64,000 bases of DNA from assembly GCF_026340465.1 (NCBI RefSeq), contig NZ_JAPEPC010000001.1:1615501-1679500 (forward strand), written 5' to 3'. This document shows, piece after piece, positions 37,283 through 45,791 of the stretch (position 1 is its first letter; every line of letters starts with the position of its first letter). The stretch is from Streptomyces sp. NBC_01306 (GTDB taxonomy: Bacteria > Actinomycetota > Actinomycetes > Streptomycetales > Streptomycetaceae). The notes beneath the pieces were generated by a model. That model was given only the letters and a program-made list of their open reading frames with translations. It was not told where the DNA came from and did not search any database. Made by a program: the position numbers and the translations under genes.

Positions 37283-38206
37283 TTACCCGGCGGGGTGGGC
37301 CCGCAGGGCGGCGGCCAGCCAGGCGAAGTCCTCGTTGTGCCGGGGCTGCGCCTCCCGGCCGTTGATGACCGCCATCAGCCGCCGGTAGCGGTCCGCCTCG
37401 GCGAAGGCGGCGCCCTCCAGTCGCTGGAGCAGCGCGTCCCGGTCCGCGGTGGCGCCGAGCAGCTGGTCCAGGATACCGGCGGCCTCCGCGGAGCCGGGGG
37501 CGACACCGCTCTCGCGGGCGTCACCGGCCAGCCGGGTGACCTGCTCGACGAACCACTGCCGGTCCCCGGTGCCTGCGGCTCCCCCGTCGTCCTGGGCCGC
37601 CCGGGTGTTGAACTCGGCCATGGCCCGCATCCGTTGCCGGAAGGCCGGGTCCTGGACCAGCTCGGCGAGCTCCACCCAGGCGTCGACCTGCTCGGGGGTG
37701 GGGTCGTCGGGCAACTCCACGACGGTGCGCCGGACCTGCTCCTGGATGCCCGGGGTGATGTCGAGGCCGCCGAACACCTCCTCGGTGAACTCCTCGATGA
37801 TGCGCTTGCGTTCCACGGTGGACAGCCGTGCCAGTCGGTTCATGAGTGCCATCTCCTCTGCGCCTGACGCGCGTTTCGCGACGGTCGACAACACGGCCCG
37901 GTTCAGCCTCAGCGAACGGATCTGCGTGTCCAGGGCCGCCACATGGGCGGCGGCCACGTCGGCGATTCCGCTCTCCCCGGCCAGCACCCGGCGCACCGTG
38001 GCGAGACCGAGGCCGAGCTCCCGCAGGGTGCGGACGAGTTCGAGCCGGGCCACGCACGCGGCGTCGTACAGCCGGTAGCCTCCCGTCGACCGCCCGGCCG
38101 GCGGCAGGGCGCCGATGTCCGACCAGTAGCGGATGGTCCGTACGGAGAGCCCGGTACGGCGGGAGAGCTGTCCGATCGTGAAGACTTCGGGTCCGTCGTC
38201 GTTCAT
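37283..38206 (-). CDS. MerR-family transcriptional regulator
   Basis: The 307-residue regulator has the N-terminal MerR HTH with wing (FTIGQLSRRTGLSVRTIRYWSDIGALPPAGR, residues 9-39). A coiled linker with VLAGESGIADVAAAHVAALDTQI follows, and a long C-terminal region of about 150 residues of helical, unrecognised sequence, much longer than metal-sensing MerRs (about 130). A ligand-binding or dimerisation role is inferred. It starts about 60 bases from the divergent GNAT gene, its likely partner or target. Confidence 0.87.
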   Translation of the reverse strand: MNDDGPEVFTIGQLSRRTGLSVRTIRYWSDIGALPPAGRSTGGYRLYDAACVARLELVRTLRELGLGLATVRRVLAGESGIADVAAAHVAALDTQIRSLRLNRAVLSTVAKRASGAEEMALMNRLARLSTVERKRIIEEFTEEVFGGLDITPGIQEQVRRTVVELPDDPTPEQVDAWVELAELVQDPAFRQRMRAMAEFNTRAAQDDGGAAGTGDRQWFVEQVTRLAGDARESGVAPGSAEAAGILDQLLGATADRDALLQRLEGAAFAEADRYRRLMAVINGREAQPRHNEDFAWLAAALRAHPAG

Positions 38207-38263
38207 GTCTGCGAGTCTGTTCCTTCCAGCCGCTGGAGACTCAAGCCGAGGAGTTACCCGAAA

Positions 38264-38926
38264 ATGCGTTCGACCGGGAGCGGTGCGTCACGCGGCACTC
38301 TGGCTGCCATCCTGACAGCGGCTGCACACGGTTCCTTCCCTCCGGCGGACGGGGCGACGACCGTGATCGCCCAGCCGAACGCCCGGGACGCCGGGGTGCT
38401 GGCCCTGACCGCCCACTCGGTGGTCTTCCTCGACGAGGATCCGCTGTGGGTACGCAGGACGCTGGCCGATATCGCGGCGGACCCGCTCGCCGCGGCGATG
38501 AACCCGGCCTTCCTGGCCGCGCTGATGGCCCGTACCGGCCGCCGGATGAACACCATCGACCTGCTGACGGCCGCCCCCGCGCTGCCGGGCGAACCGCCAG
38601 TCGCGCTGCGGGAGATCAAGGATCCGGACCACCCGAGGGTGGTCCGGTCCCGGACGTTCCGCGACGAGGTCCGGGTGTGGGCGGCTGACGGCGGCGTGCT
38701 GATCATGGGACGCGGGGTCGCGGGGCGCCCGGAGGCTGCCATCGAGGTGGACGAGGCGGCGCGTGGCCGGGGGCTGGGACCGCGGCTCGCGGTGGCCGCC
38801 CGGCACCTCGTCGAGGGGGACGTCGTATGGGCGCAGCAGTCGCCGGGCAACGCCCGCAGCGTACGGGCGTTCCAGCGAGCGGGGTACCGGCCGGTGGGCT
38901 CGGAGGCACTGCTGGTGGCGGAGTGA
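38264..38926 (+). CDS. GNAT-family N-acetyltransferase
   Basis: The 220-residue protein has the GNAT acetyl-CoA loop ARGRGLGPRLAVAARHL (near residues 166-182) and the downstream NARSVRAFQRAGYRPVG helix/strand. The N-terminal half contains ADIAADPLAAAMNPAFLAAL and a long strand region unlike short GNATs. Substrate unknown. ATG at 38264 follows GAGGAG. Divergent from the MerR regulator across about 57 bases. Confidence 0.8.
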   Translation: MRSTGSGASRGTLAAILTAAAHGSFPPADGATTVIAQPNARDAGVLALTAHSVVFLDEDPLWVRRTLADIAADPLAAAMNPAFLAALMARTGRRMNTIDLLTAAPALPGEPPVALREIKDPDHPRVVRSRTFRDEVRVWAADGGVLIMGRGVAGRPEAAIEVDEAARGRGLGPRLAVAARHLVEGDVVWAQQSPGNARSVRAFQRAGYRPVGSEALLVAE

Positions 38927-38979
38927 CCCGGGATACCGATGCGGCGTGAACCCGCCCCGCCCGCGTATCCGGAAGTGCC

Positions 38980-40194
38980 CTAGCGGAAGATCCCGGTGTG
39001 ACCCAGCGAGTAGCGGCCGGGCTGCGGGTACACCGCGAGTCCGTGCGGGCCGCTGCCGACCGGGATGCGGGCGAGCTGCTTGCCGCTGGTGGTGTCGATC
39101 GCGTACACCTCCGCGTTGTAGCGCCCGGTCAGCCAGAGCACCTTGCCGTTGGCCGAGACGCCGCCCATGTCGGGGCTCCCGCCGCCGGGCAGGACCCACT
39201 TCTTGATGAGTTTGTCCTGCGGGAAGCTGAAGACCGAGATGGTGCCCTCGCCCCGGTTGGAGATGTACATCTCCTTGGAGTCGCGGCTGATGTAGAGCCC
39301 GTGGCAGCCCTTGCCGGTGTGCACCAGCTTCGGGGTGGTGAACTTGTCCGCGGGGAGCACCCACATCCCGTCGGCCATCATGTCGGCGATGTAGAAGGTC
39401 CGGCCGTCCGGCGAGATCTTCACGTCCTGCGGCATCGCCCCCTTGAAGGGCAGCTTCTGCTGGCCGACCACCTTCATCTTCTCGGTGTCGACCTTGAGCA
39501 GTTCGCCGGAGAACTCGCAGGAGACGATGAAGTACCGCCCGTCGGCCGAGAAGTCCGCGTGGTTGACGCCGGAACACGTCACCGGGAGGGTCTTCTTGAT
39601 CTTCATGGTGTGCGGGTCGCGGAAGACGAGCTGGCGGTCGAGCGAGGCCATGACGATGGCGTACTTGCCGTTGGGCGTGAAGTAGAGGTTGTACGGGTCG
39701 TGGACGTCGAGCGTCTTCCCCACCTTGCCGTTCGCCGGATTGATCGGCGTGAGCGTGTTGCCCCGGTCGTTGTTGACCCAGAGCGTCTTCAGGTCCCAGG
39801 AGGGCACGACGTGCTGCGGCTGCACACCGACCGGGATGGTGCGGATGACCTTGTACGTCTTGGGGTCGATCACGTTGACCGTGTTGGAGTTGGTGTTCGG
39901 TACGTAGACCAGGGACGGGAACTTCCGCACGACGGGCGAGAGTTTGCCCGGGCGGTCCGCCGCGTACAGGTCCTTGGGGTTGAGGACCGGGGGCATACCG
40001 GCCAGTGGCGCGGGTTCCGCCGACTTCGCCGCGGTGCCCCGCTGCGCGGCGGCAGCGGTGGTGGTTCTGGCGGCGGCCGGGTGTGCACGGTGCCCGTGTG
40101 CGGCCTCGCCGGAGGACCCGCAGCCGCCGAGTGCGACGGTGAGGCCGGTGGTGACGGTGGCGGCGAACAGCCCGGTGGTGCGTTTGGTGATCAT
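38980..40194 (-). CDS. YncE-like seven-bladed beta-propeller lipoprotein
   Basis: The 404-residue protein begins with a lipoprotein signal (MITKRTTGLFAATVTTGLTV, lipobox GGCGSS). After an Ala/Thr-rich linker it has repeated YVTN-type blades: VPNTNSNTVNVIDPKTYKVIRTI, TPINPANGKVGKTLDV, SISRDSKEMYISNRGEG and WLTGRYNAEVYAIDTTSG. The YVTN/YncE fold usually mediates binding rather than catalysis. Its ATG overlaps the deacetylase stop as ATGA (shared bases 40191-40194), so the two are translationally coupled and probably act together outside the cell. Confidence 0.88.
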   Translation of the reverse strand: MITKRTTGLFAATVTTGLTVALGGCGSSGEAAHGHRAHPAAARTTTAAAAQRGTAAKSAEPAPLAGMPPVLNPKDLYAADRPGKLSPVVRKFPSLVYVPNTNSNTVNVIDPKTYKVIRTIPVGVQPQHVVPSWDLKTLWVNNDRGNTLTPINPANGKVGKTLDVHDPYNLYFTPNGKYAIVMASLDRQLVFRDPHTMKIKKTLPVTCSGVNHADFSADGRYFIVSCEFSGELLKVDTEKMKVVGQQKLPFKGAMPQDVKISPDGRTFYIADMMADGMWVLPADKFTTPKLVHTGKGCHGLYISRDSKEMYISNRGEGTISVFSFPQDKLIKKWVLPGGGSPDMGGVSANGKVLWLTGRYNAEVYAIDTTSGKQLARIPVGSGPHGLAVYPQPGRYSLGHTGIFR

Positions 40195-40991
40195 GAGGTC
40201 AGCAGCTCCGTAGTCGTCACCGCGTGCAGCCCGCGGCGGTCGAAGGCGTCCAGGATGGCGGGCAGCGCGGCGACCGTGTCCGCGTAGCCGAAGTGCATCG
40301 AGACCACCGAACCGGACCGGACAGCGCCGGTGACGTTGCGGACGACCGCCGCGATGCCGGGCGAGGTGAAGTCGAGGGAATCGGTGTCGTACGAGAGCAC
40401 ATGGGGGTACCCCGCGCGTCCCGCGAGCCGCTGGACCAGGGGGGTCGCGTACTGGGTGCGCGAGGGGCGGAACCAGGTGCCGATGGATCCCGTGAGCCGC
40501 CGCAGCCGGTCGGCGCAGCCGGTGATCTCGGCGTACGCCTCCTGCTCGCCCATCGCCGAGATGGAGGTGTGGTGGAGGGTGTGGTTGCCCAGGTCGTGAC
40601 CGCCGTCGAGGATGCGGCGGGCCATCGCGGGATACTCGTCGAGCCAGGTACCGACGGCGAGGACGGTGACCCGTGCTCCGGCCCGTTCCGCCTCGGCGAG
40701 CACGGACTTGGCGATGGCGGGCTCGCCCTGGCCGTGGAAGGTGAGCGCGACGCGGGGGCGGCCACGGGGGCCGTGTGCGATCTGGGCCGGCTGCCCGGCG
40801 AAGGCGAGGGGTGCCGGGGCATGGAGGGCCCGGGATGTGGCGGGCCCGGAAGGGGAGCGTGCGGGGCGGGCCCCGGCCGGGGAAGGGGCCGCGGCGGGTG
40901 CGCCGCCGCCGGAACACCCCGCGGTGAACGCCCCGGCGACGGCCGCGCCGGCTCCTGCCCGCAGTGCGCTGCGGCGGCTTATGTCAGTCAC
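40191..40991 (-). CDS. Secreted polysaccharide deacetylase-like protein with altered catalytic motif
   Basis: The 266-residue protein has a twin-arginine start (ISRRSALRAGAGAAV) plus a lipobox (TAGCSGG), then a NodB domain. The metal-binding motif GNHTLHHTS (H-[ST]-x-x-H) is intact, and RPSRTQYA matches the RPxxG region. However, the usual first motif TFDDG is replaced by TFHGQGE, so both aspartates (the catalytic base and one metal ligand) are missing. It may be inactive or use a different chemistry. It is upstream of, and overlaps, the YncE-like gene. Confidence 0.85.
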   Translation of the reverse strand: MTDISRRSALRAGAGAAVAGAFTAGCSGGGAPAAAPSPAGARPARSPSGPATSRALHAPAPLAFAGQPAQIAHGPRGRPRVALTFHGQGEPAIAKSVLAEAERAGARVTVLAVGTWLDEYPAMARRILDGGHDLGNHTLHHTSISAMGEQEAYAEITGCADRLRRLTGSIGTWFRPSRTQYATPLVQRLAGRAGYPHVLSYDTDSLDFTSPGIAAVVRNVTGAVRSGSVVSMHFGYADTVAALPAILDAFDRRGLHAVTTTELLTS

Positions 40992-41299
40992 GCGACCATT
41001 TAATGAGGAATCACCTGAAGCGGCCCTTTTTGCCTCATCGCACCCGGCAGGGACATAAGGCCATCAGGAGCGGCCGACTGAGGTCCGGGGTCCGGCAATC
41101 ATCCGCAGAATCTCGCACGCGCTCGTAGATTTACAGGCGGGTTGGTCACTTCACCTGGGATTCACAGCAGCCACGCCGTGATCCGGATGGGTACAACCGG
41201 GTGGCATCCCGGCCGTTCGGGGCCCGCTTTCACGGCTGCGGGGCACGACCGTGGGGCACGGGCGCGGGTCACGGGTGCACGGTTCCACAGGTGCGTACG
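40992..41299. other. Intergenic region between deacetylase and ATPase genes
   Basis: About 308 bases with no believable gene. The right part (from about 41170) is GC-rich and repetitive (GGGCACGACCGTGGGGCACGGGCGC). The left part is AT-richer (near 41000-41145), consistent with the promoter of the deacetylase/YncE operon. I saw no clear terminator or known regulatory motif. Confidence 0.4.
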
Positions 41300-41911
41300 T
41301 CAGGAGGGCTGACGGTCGGCGACCCGCATCTCGAACCAGGTGGTCTTGCCGCGCGGCAGCAGGTCCACACCCCAGCGGTCCGAGAGCTTGTCGACCAGGA
41401 AGAGGCCGCGCCCGCTGACATCCATCGGCTGGACCGGCATCAGACAGGGCAGCCCGCGGGACGGATCGCGGACCTCCACCCGGATCCAGCCCCGGCGGCG
41501 CAGCATCCGGAGCCCGAAGACCCGGGCGCCGGTGTGGCGGACCGCGTTGCCCACGAGCTCCGAGACGAGTAACACCGCGTACTCGGCGGTCTGCGCGGAG
41601 AGCCCCCACTGGCGCAGTACGACACCCCGGGTGAGCCGCCGAGCGGTCGCAGCCGACTCCGGGCGGGACGCCAGCCGCACCTCCGCGTCCGTTGGGCTGC
41701 CGAACAACTCCAGTGCCTTCAGAGCCTGTTCGTCCTCAACGGCCGGTACCCATCGCGCAGCATCCGCGTGAACGCGCTGCCGCGGCTGCTCCACACCCTC
41801 CAGGCCCGCCATGCCCCCCATCATGGCCGCCCGAAGCGGCCTCCGGGGCCGTTCCGAGGGAATCCGCAATTGCATTCCCTCGTCGGGCACCCCACACTTT
41901 GGCATATGCAC
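41300..41911 (-). CDS. Anti-sigma-type ATP-binding protein (HATPase_c_2, RsbW-like)
   Basis: About 203 residues; the C-terminal 120 hold a GHKL ATPase of the anti-sigma type: SELVGNAVRHTGARVFGLRML (N-box), VRDPSRGLPCLMP (G1-like) and GRGLFLVDKLSDRWGVD (G2). Many Streptomyces encode dozens of these, which phosphorylate or hold anti-sigma antagonists. The start is uncertain: ATG/GTG codons at 41911, 41905 and 41875 are all in frame and no strong ribosome site decides. No sigma factor or STAS gene is adjacent. Confidence 0.8.
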   Translation of the reverse strand: MHMPKCGVPDEGMQLRIPSERPRRPLRAAMMGGMAGLEGVEQPRQRVHADAARWVPAVEDEQALKALELFGSPTDAEVRLASRPESAATARRLTRGVVLRQWGLSAQTAEYAVLLVSELVGNAVRHTGARVFGLRMLRRRGWIRVEVRDPSRGLPCLMPVQPMDVSGRGLFLVDKLSDRWGVDLLPRGKTTWFEMRVADRQPS

Positions 41912-42045
41912 ATGGCATTGCAGGGGCCTTCACACCCGCCCTGAGCTGCGCGGATTCCCCCCTCATGAACGAAGTTCAAGGGTCAAGATCGCTCACTCCT
42001 TAAGGTTCTCTTAAGGCGCAGCTAATCCACCCAACCGGGTACTCC

Positions 42046-42813
42046 TCAGCGGAACTTGGCCTTGCCGGGGCCCTCATCGACGAAGCTGCGCATACCCCGT
42101 TCGCGGTCCTCCGTCGCGAAGAGACCGGCGAACCAGGTGCGCTCGATGGCCAGTCCGGTGTCGAGGTCCGTCTCCAGACCCGCGTCGACGGACTCCTTGG
42201 CGGCGCGCAGCGCGATGGCCGGCCCCTGGGCGAGCCGTGCCGCCCAGGCGTGCGCCTGCTCGTACACCTCGGCCGCCGGGACGACCCGGTCGACCAGACC
42301 GAGGGTGAGCGCCTCGGGCGCCTTGACCTGACGGCCGGTGAAGATCAGATCCTTGGCCTTGGACGGGCCGATCAGCCGGGAGAGCCGCTGGGTGCCACCG
42401 GCGCCGGGGATCAGACCGAGCAGGATCTCGGGCTGCCCGAGCTTGGCGTTGTCGGCCGCGATACGGAAGTCGGCGCAGAGCGCCAGTTCGCAACCGCCGC
42501 CCAGCGCGTATCCGGTGACCGCGGCGACCACGGGCTTGGGGATCCGGGCCACCGCGGTGAAGGAGTCCTGAAGGGCCCGGGAGCGTACGACCATCGCCGC
42601 GTGGTCCATGGCCTGCATCTCCTTGATGTCCGCCCCGGCCGCGAACACCTTCTCGCCGCCGTAGAGCACCACAGCGCGTACGTCGTCGCGGTGGGACGCC
42701 TCTTCGGCGAGTTCGCGGAGCCGGTCCTGGATCGCGACGTTGAGTGCGTTCATCGGCGGGCGGTCCAGACGGATGGTGCCGACGCCTTCTGAGACTTCGA
42801 GGGTGACTGTCAT
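42046..42813 (-). CDS. Enoyl-CoA hydratase/isomerase family protein
   Basis: The 255-residue crotonase has the oxyanion-hole segments GGEKVFAAGADIKEM and GYALGGGCELALCADFRIA, with the two catalytic glutamates in GGCEL and GQPEILLGLIPGAGGTQRL. It hydrates 2-enoyl-CoA to 3-hydroxyacyl-CoA, probably in beta-oxidation, although the substrate range is not deducible. It is a single gene; 161 bases separate it from the L,D-transpeptidase gene to its right. Full length, normal start. Confidence 0.94.
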   Translation of the reverse strand: MTVTLEVSEGVGTIRLDRPPMNALNVAIQDRLRELAEEASHRDDVRAVVLYGGEKVFAAGADIKEMQAMDHAAMVVRSRALQDSFTAVARIPKPVVAAVTGYALGGGCELALCADFRIAADNAKLGQPEILLGLIPGAGGTQRLSRLIGPSKAKDLIFTGRQVKAPEALTLGLVDRVVPAAEVYEQAHAWAARLAQGPAIALRAAKESVDAGLETDLDTGLAIERTWFAGLFATEDRERGMRSFVDEGPGKAKFR

Positions 42814-42974
42814 GACAGCAGGTTAACGGTGGCTAACGCGGTGCGGCCCGGTGCACTTGGTCACAGTGCACCGGGCCGTACGGGGTGAGGCCGGAGGGGC
42901 TGAAGGCGAGGCGGGTGATACCCCTTCCGGCCCGTGCTGCTTCTTCCGGCCCGTGCTGCTTCTTCCAGTCCGCG

Positions 42975-44234
42975 TTACTTCTTCCAGTCCGCCCAGGACA
43001 TGTTCCAGCCGTTGAGTCCGTTGTCCGGCTGGATCGTCCTGTCGTGCGAGTTCTTGACTATCACCACGTCACCGACGATCGACCTGTTGTAGTACCAGGC
43101 AGCCGGGGTCTCCTTGCTCCAGCCACCGCGCACGTCGTGCAGGCCGACACAGCCGTGGCTGGTGTTCGCGGCGCCGAACGTACCGCTGGATGCCCAGTAG
43201 TTGCCGTGCACGAAGGTGCCGGAGTCGGACAGGCGCATCGCGTGCGGCACGTCCTTGATGTCGTACTCACCGCCGAACCCGACGGTGGCCCCGTTCATCC
43301 GGGTCACCGCGTACTTCTCGCTGATGACCATCTGCCCGTTGTACGTCGTGGTCGCCGGGGCACCCGCGCTGATCGGGATGGTCCTGATCAGCTTGCCGTC
43401 CTTGACGACCTTCATGGTGTGGTTGTCCGCGTCCACCGTGGAGACCATCGAGCGGCCGACGGTGAACTTCACGGTCTTGGTCTGCTTCCCGTACACCCCG
43501 GGCCGGCCCTCGACACCGTCGAGGTCCAGCTTCACCGTCACCTTGGTGCCGGCCGCCCAGTACTTCTCGGGGCGGATGTCGAGGCGGTCGTTGCCGAACC
43601 AGTGGCCCTCGACCGGTACGGCGGGGTCGGCCGTCACCTTGATCGCGTCCTCGACGTCCGCGGGGTGGGTGATCCCGCGGGTGAAGTGGATCGAGACCGG
43701 CATCCCGACACCGACGGTCGAGCCGTCCTCCGGTGTGTACTGGCCGAGGAAGGTGTTCTTCGGCACGAGCGTGGTGAAGGCCGTGTCCTTCGCGGACTCC
43801 CGGCCCTTGGCGTCCTTGGCGACCGCGTGCACCTTGAACCTGGTGGCGGCGGGCAGGTGCTGGAGCGGCTGCCAGCTGGCGCCGCCCGCCGCGATACGGC
43901 CCGCGACCTCGTTGCCCTTGGCGTCCTTGACCGTGACGGAGGTCAGCCGGCCCTTGTCCGCGGTGACCTTGAGCGCGTCGCTGGTGGCCACCGACTCGGC
44001 GCCGTCCTTCGGGGCCACCGTCACGACGGCCTCCGACGCCGTGGAACCGGCCTCCTTGCCCGCGCCCTGCTTCGCCTTCTCATCGCTGCCGCCGCTGCCC
44101 GAACCGCCGCACGCCGTGACAAGCAGCAGCAGCGCACCCAGCAGGAGAGCCAGCAGTCCGGGTCGGCCGCGCCGCGCCCCACGCGCAGGCCGGCCCCCGG
44201 CCGATGTCCCCGATATCGGTCGCCCGTTCAACAA
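42975..44234 (-). CDS. L,D-transpeptidase lipoprotein (YkuD), copy 1
   Basis: About 419 residues: a lipobox (LVTACGGSG), an Ig-like region with VTVAPKDGAESVATSDAL, then SIHFTRGI and a C-terminal YkuD domain with the catalytic HGNYWASSGTFG and NTSHGCVGLHDVRGG (Cys nucleophile). Such enzymes make 3-3 crosslinks in peptidoglycan and belong to the Ig-YkuD type typical of actinobacteria. The start is uncertain: I chose a TTG at 44234 because GGGGAG lies about 9 bases before; a GTG at 44360 is the longest option. A paralogue lies directly upstream. Confidence 0.88.
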   Translation of the reverse strand: MLNGRPISGTSAGGRPARGARRGRPGLLALLLGALLLLVTACGGSGSGGSDEKAKQGAGKEAGSTASEAVVTVAPKDGAESVATSDALKVTADKGRLTSVTVKDAKGNEVAGRIAAGGASWQPLQHLPAATRFKVHAVAKDAKGRESAKDTAFTTLVPKNTFLGQYTPEDGSTVGVGMPVSIHFTRGITHPADVEDAIKVTADPAVPVEGHWFGNDRLDIRPEKYWAAGTKVTVKLDLDGVEGRPGVYGKQTKTVKFTVGRSMVSTVDADNHTMKVVKDGKLIRTIPISAGAPATTTYNGQMVISEKYAVTRMNGATVGFGGEYDIKDVPHAMRLSDSGTFVHGNYWASSGTFGAANTSHGCVGLHDVRGGWSKETPAAWYYNRSIVGDVVIVKNSHDRTIQPDNGLNGWNMSWADWKK

Positions 44235-44438
44235 GATGGTGGTCTCCCCTCGCGCACGTTCCGGCTCCGCCGGTGCACGTACCCCCGCGCGCCGTGTCCG
44301 CGCGCACTGGTCCACAGAATAATCGCAGCGCGCGCCCGCCGGACTCCCCGCCAATGTCACCGTTCAGTTCCAACCGGGCGCCGCCGCGCAGGTCGTGGGG
44401 ACACGTCGCCTGCGGGCGGGGCTCATGGGGAAACGGCT

Positions 44439-45659
44439 TCAGCCGAGCGCGGAGCCGGACTTCCAGTGGGCCCAGTCCAGGTTCCAGCCGCCGAGCCCGT
44501 TGTCCGGGGCGACTGTCGTGTCCGTCGAGTTGACGACCTCGACCACGTCGCCGATCAGTGTCTGGCCGAAGAGCCAGCCGGCCGGAGACGTGGTGCTGCC
44601 GCCGCGCACATCGCGCAGCCCGACACAGCCGTGACTGGTGTTGGACGCGCCGAACGTACGGGCGGGCGCCCAGTAGTTGCCGTGCAGGAACGTCCCCGAG
44701 TTGGTCAGCCGCATCGCGTGCGGGACGTCCGGGATGTCGTACTCACCGCCGAAGCCGACCGTCCGGCCGTTCATCCGGGTCACGGCGTGCTTCTCCATGA
44801 CGACCATCTTGCCGTTGTACGTGGTGTGCTTCGCGGCGCCCGCGGTGACCGGCAGGGTCGTCAGGAGCGCACCGTCGCGGCGTACCGCCATGGTGTGCGC
44901 CGCCGCGTCGACCACCGACACCTGGGAGCGGCCCACCGTGAAGCCGACGGTCTTCTGCTGGGTCCCGTACACCCCCGGCGCAGCCTGTACATCGCGCAGC
45001 CGCATCCCGACGGAGACCCGGGTGCCCGGCTTCCAGTACGCGCTCGGCCGGAAGTCCAGACGGCTCCTGCCGAACCAGTGGCCCTCGACCGGAACCGAAG
45101 GGGTGGCGGTGACGCGGATCGCCCGCTCCACGGCCGGGCGGTTCTCGACGGGGCGGTTGAAGTTGAAGGAGACGATCATGCCGGTGCCGACGGTGGAGCC
45201 GTTCTCCGGTGTGAAGTAGCCGATGAAGCGGTGCGGGGGGACGAACGTGGTGAAGGTGGTGTGGCGGGCCAGGGTGTGACCGTCCCCGTCGGATGCCACC
45301 GCGTCCACGGAGTACTCGGATGCGAGCCCGAGCCGGCCGCCGTCCGCCTTCCAGGTCCTGCCGTCGCCGGAGACACTGCCGGGAAGCACCTCGCGGTGGC
45401 CGTCGGTGACGCTGTAGACCGTGACCTGTTCGAGCCGCTTCCCGTCCGGTACCCGCACCTCGACCTTGCCGTGCGCCCCGACGCCCTTCGCACCGTCGTC
45501 CGGCATCACCCGGATCGCCTCTTCGGGTGCCCGCGGTTTTCCGTCCCAGCCGGATCCGCATCCGGTCGGTCCGGCCAGCAGTCCCGCCCATACCAGCGCG
45601 GCCGCGACGCCCGCCCGTGTCCGCTTTGTCAGTTGTCTCACGGACCGCTCAACGACCAC
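44439..45659 (-). CDS. L,D-transpeptidase lipoprotein (YkuD), copy 2
   Basis: About 406 residues, the same build as copy 1: lipobox (GPTGCGS), Ig-like region, FNFNRPVENRPAVERAI, and YkuD with HGNYWAPARTFG and NTSHGCVGLRDVRGG. The two C-terminal halves are clearly related (for example MRLTNSGTFLHGNYW against MRLSDSGTFVHGNYW), so this is a tandem duplication. I set the start at GTG 45659, with GTG 45641 (VRQLTKRTRAG) as an alternative. It precedes copy 1 on the same strand and is divergent from glgX. Confidence 0.87.
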   Translation of the reverse strand: MVVERSVRQLTKRTRAGVAAALVWAGLLAGPTGCGSGWDGKPRAPEEAIRVMPDDGAKGVGAHGKVEVRVPDGKRLEQVTVYSVTDGHREVLPGSVSGDGRTWKADGGRLGLASEYSVDAVASDGDGHTLARHTTFTTFVPPHRFIGYFTPENGSTVGTGMIVSFNFNRPVENRPAVERAIRVTATPSVPVEGHWFGRSRLDFRPSAYWKPGTRVSVGMRLRDVQAAPGVYGTQQKTVGFTVGRSQVSVVDAAAHTMAVRRDGALLTTLPVTAGAAKHTTYNGKMVVMEKHAVTRMNGRTVGFGGEYDIPDVPHAMRLTNSGTFLHGNYWAPARTFGASNTSHGCVGLRDVRGGSTTSPAGWLFGQTLIGDVVEVVNSTDTTVAPDNGLGGWNLDWAHWKSGSALG

Positions 45660-45791
45660 CCCCCTGCGGGGGAAACGTGAGATTGCCGGTTGTTGCGGGC
45701 AGAACAAGAGCGAGGACCATGCGAGGGGCCGCGGCCGGGACGCCGGGGCCCGACGCGCCGCCGGTCCCGATGAGCCGCGGGAGGCCGACAG

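Noticed and set aside
41151..41609. A 152-residue minus-strand frame
   Set aside because: It overlaps the ATP-binding protein in another frame and has no recognisable domain.
42885..45680. A 931-residue open frame on the plus strand
   Set aside because: It runs antisense through both L,D-transpeptidase genes and part of glgX's upstream region. Its composition (many Arg/Pro/Val without any domain) is that of an antisense shadow in high-GC DNA.
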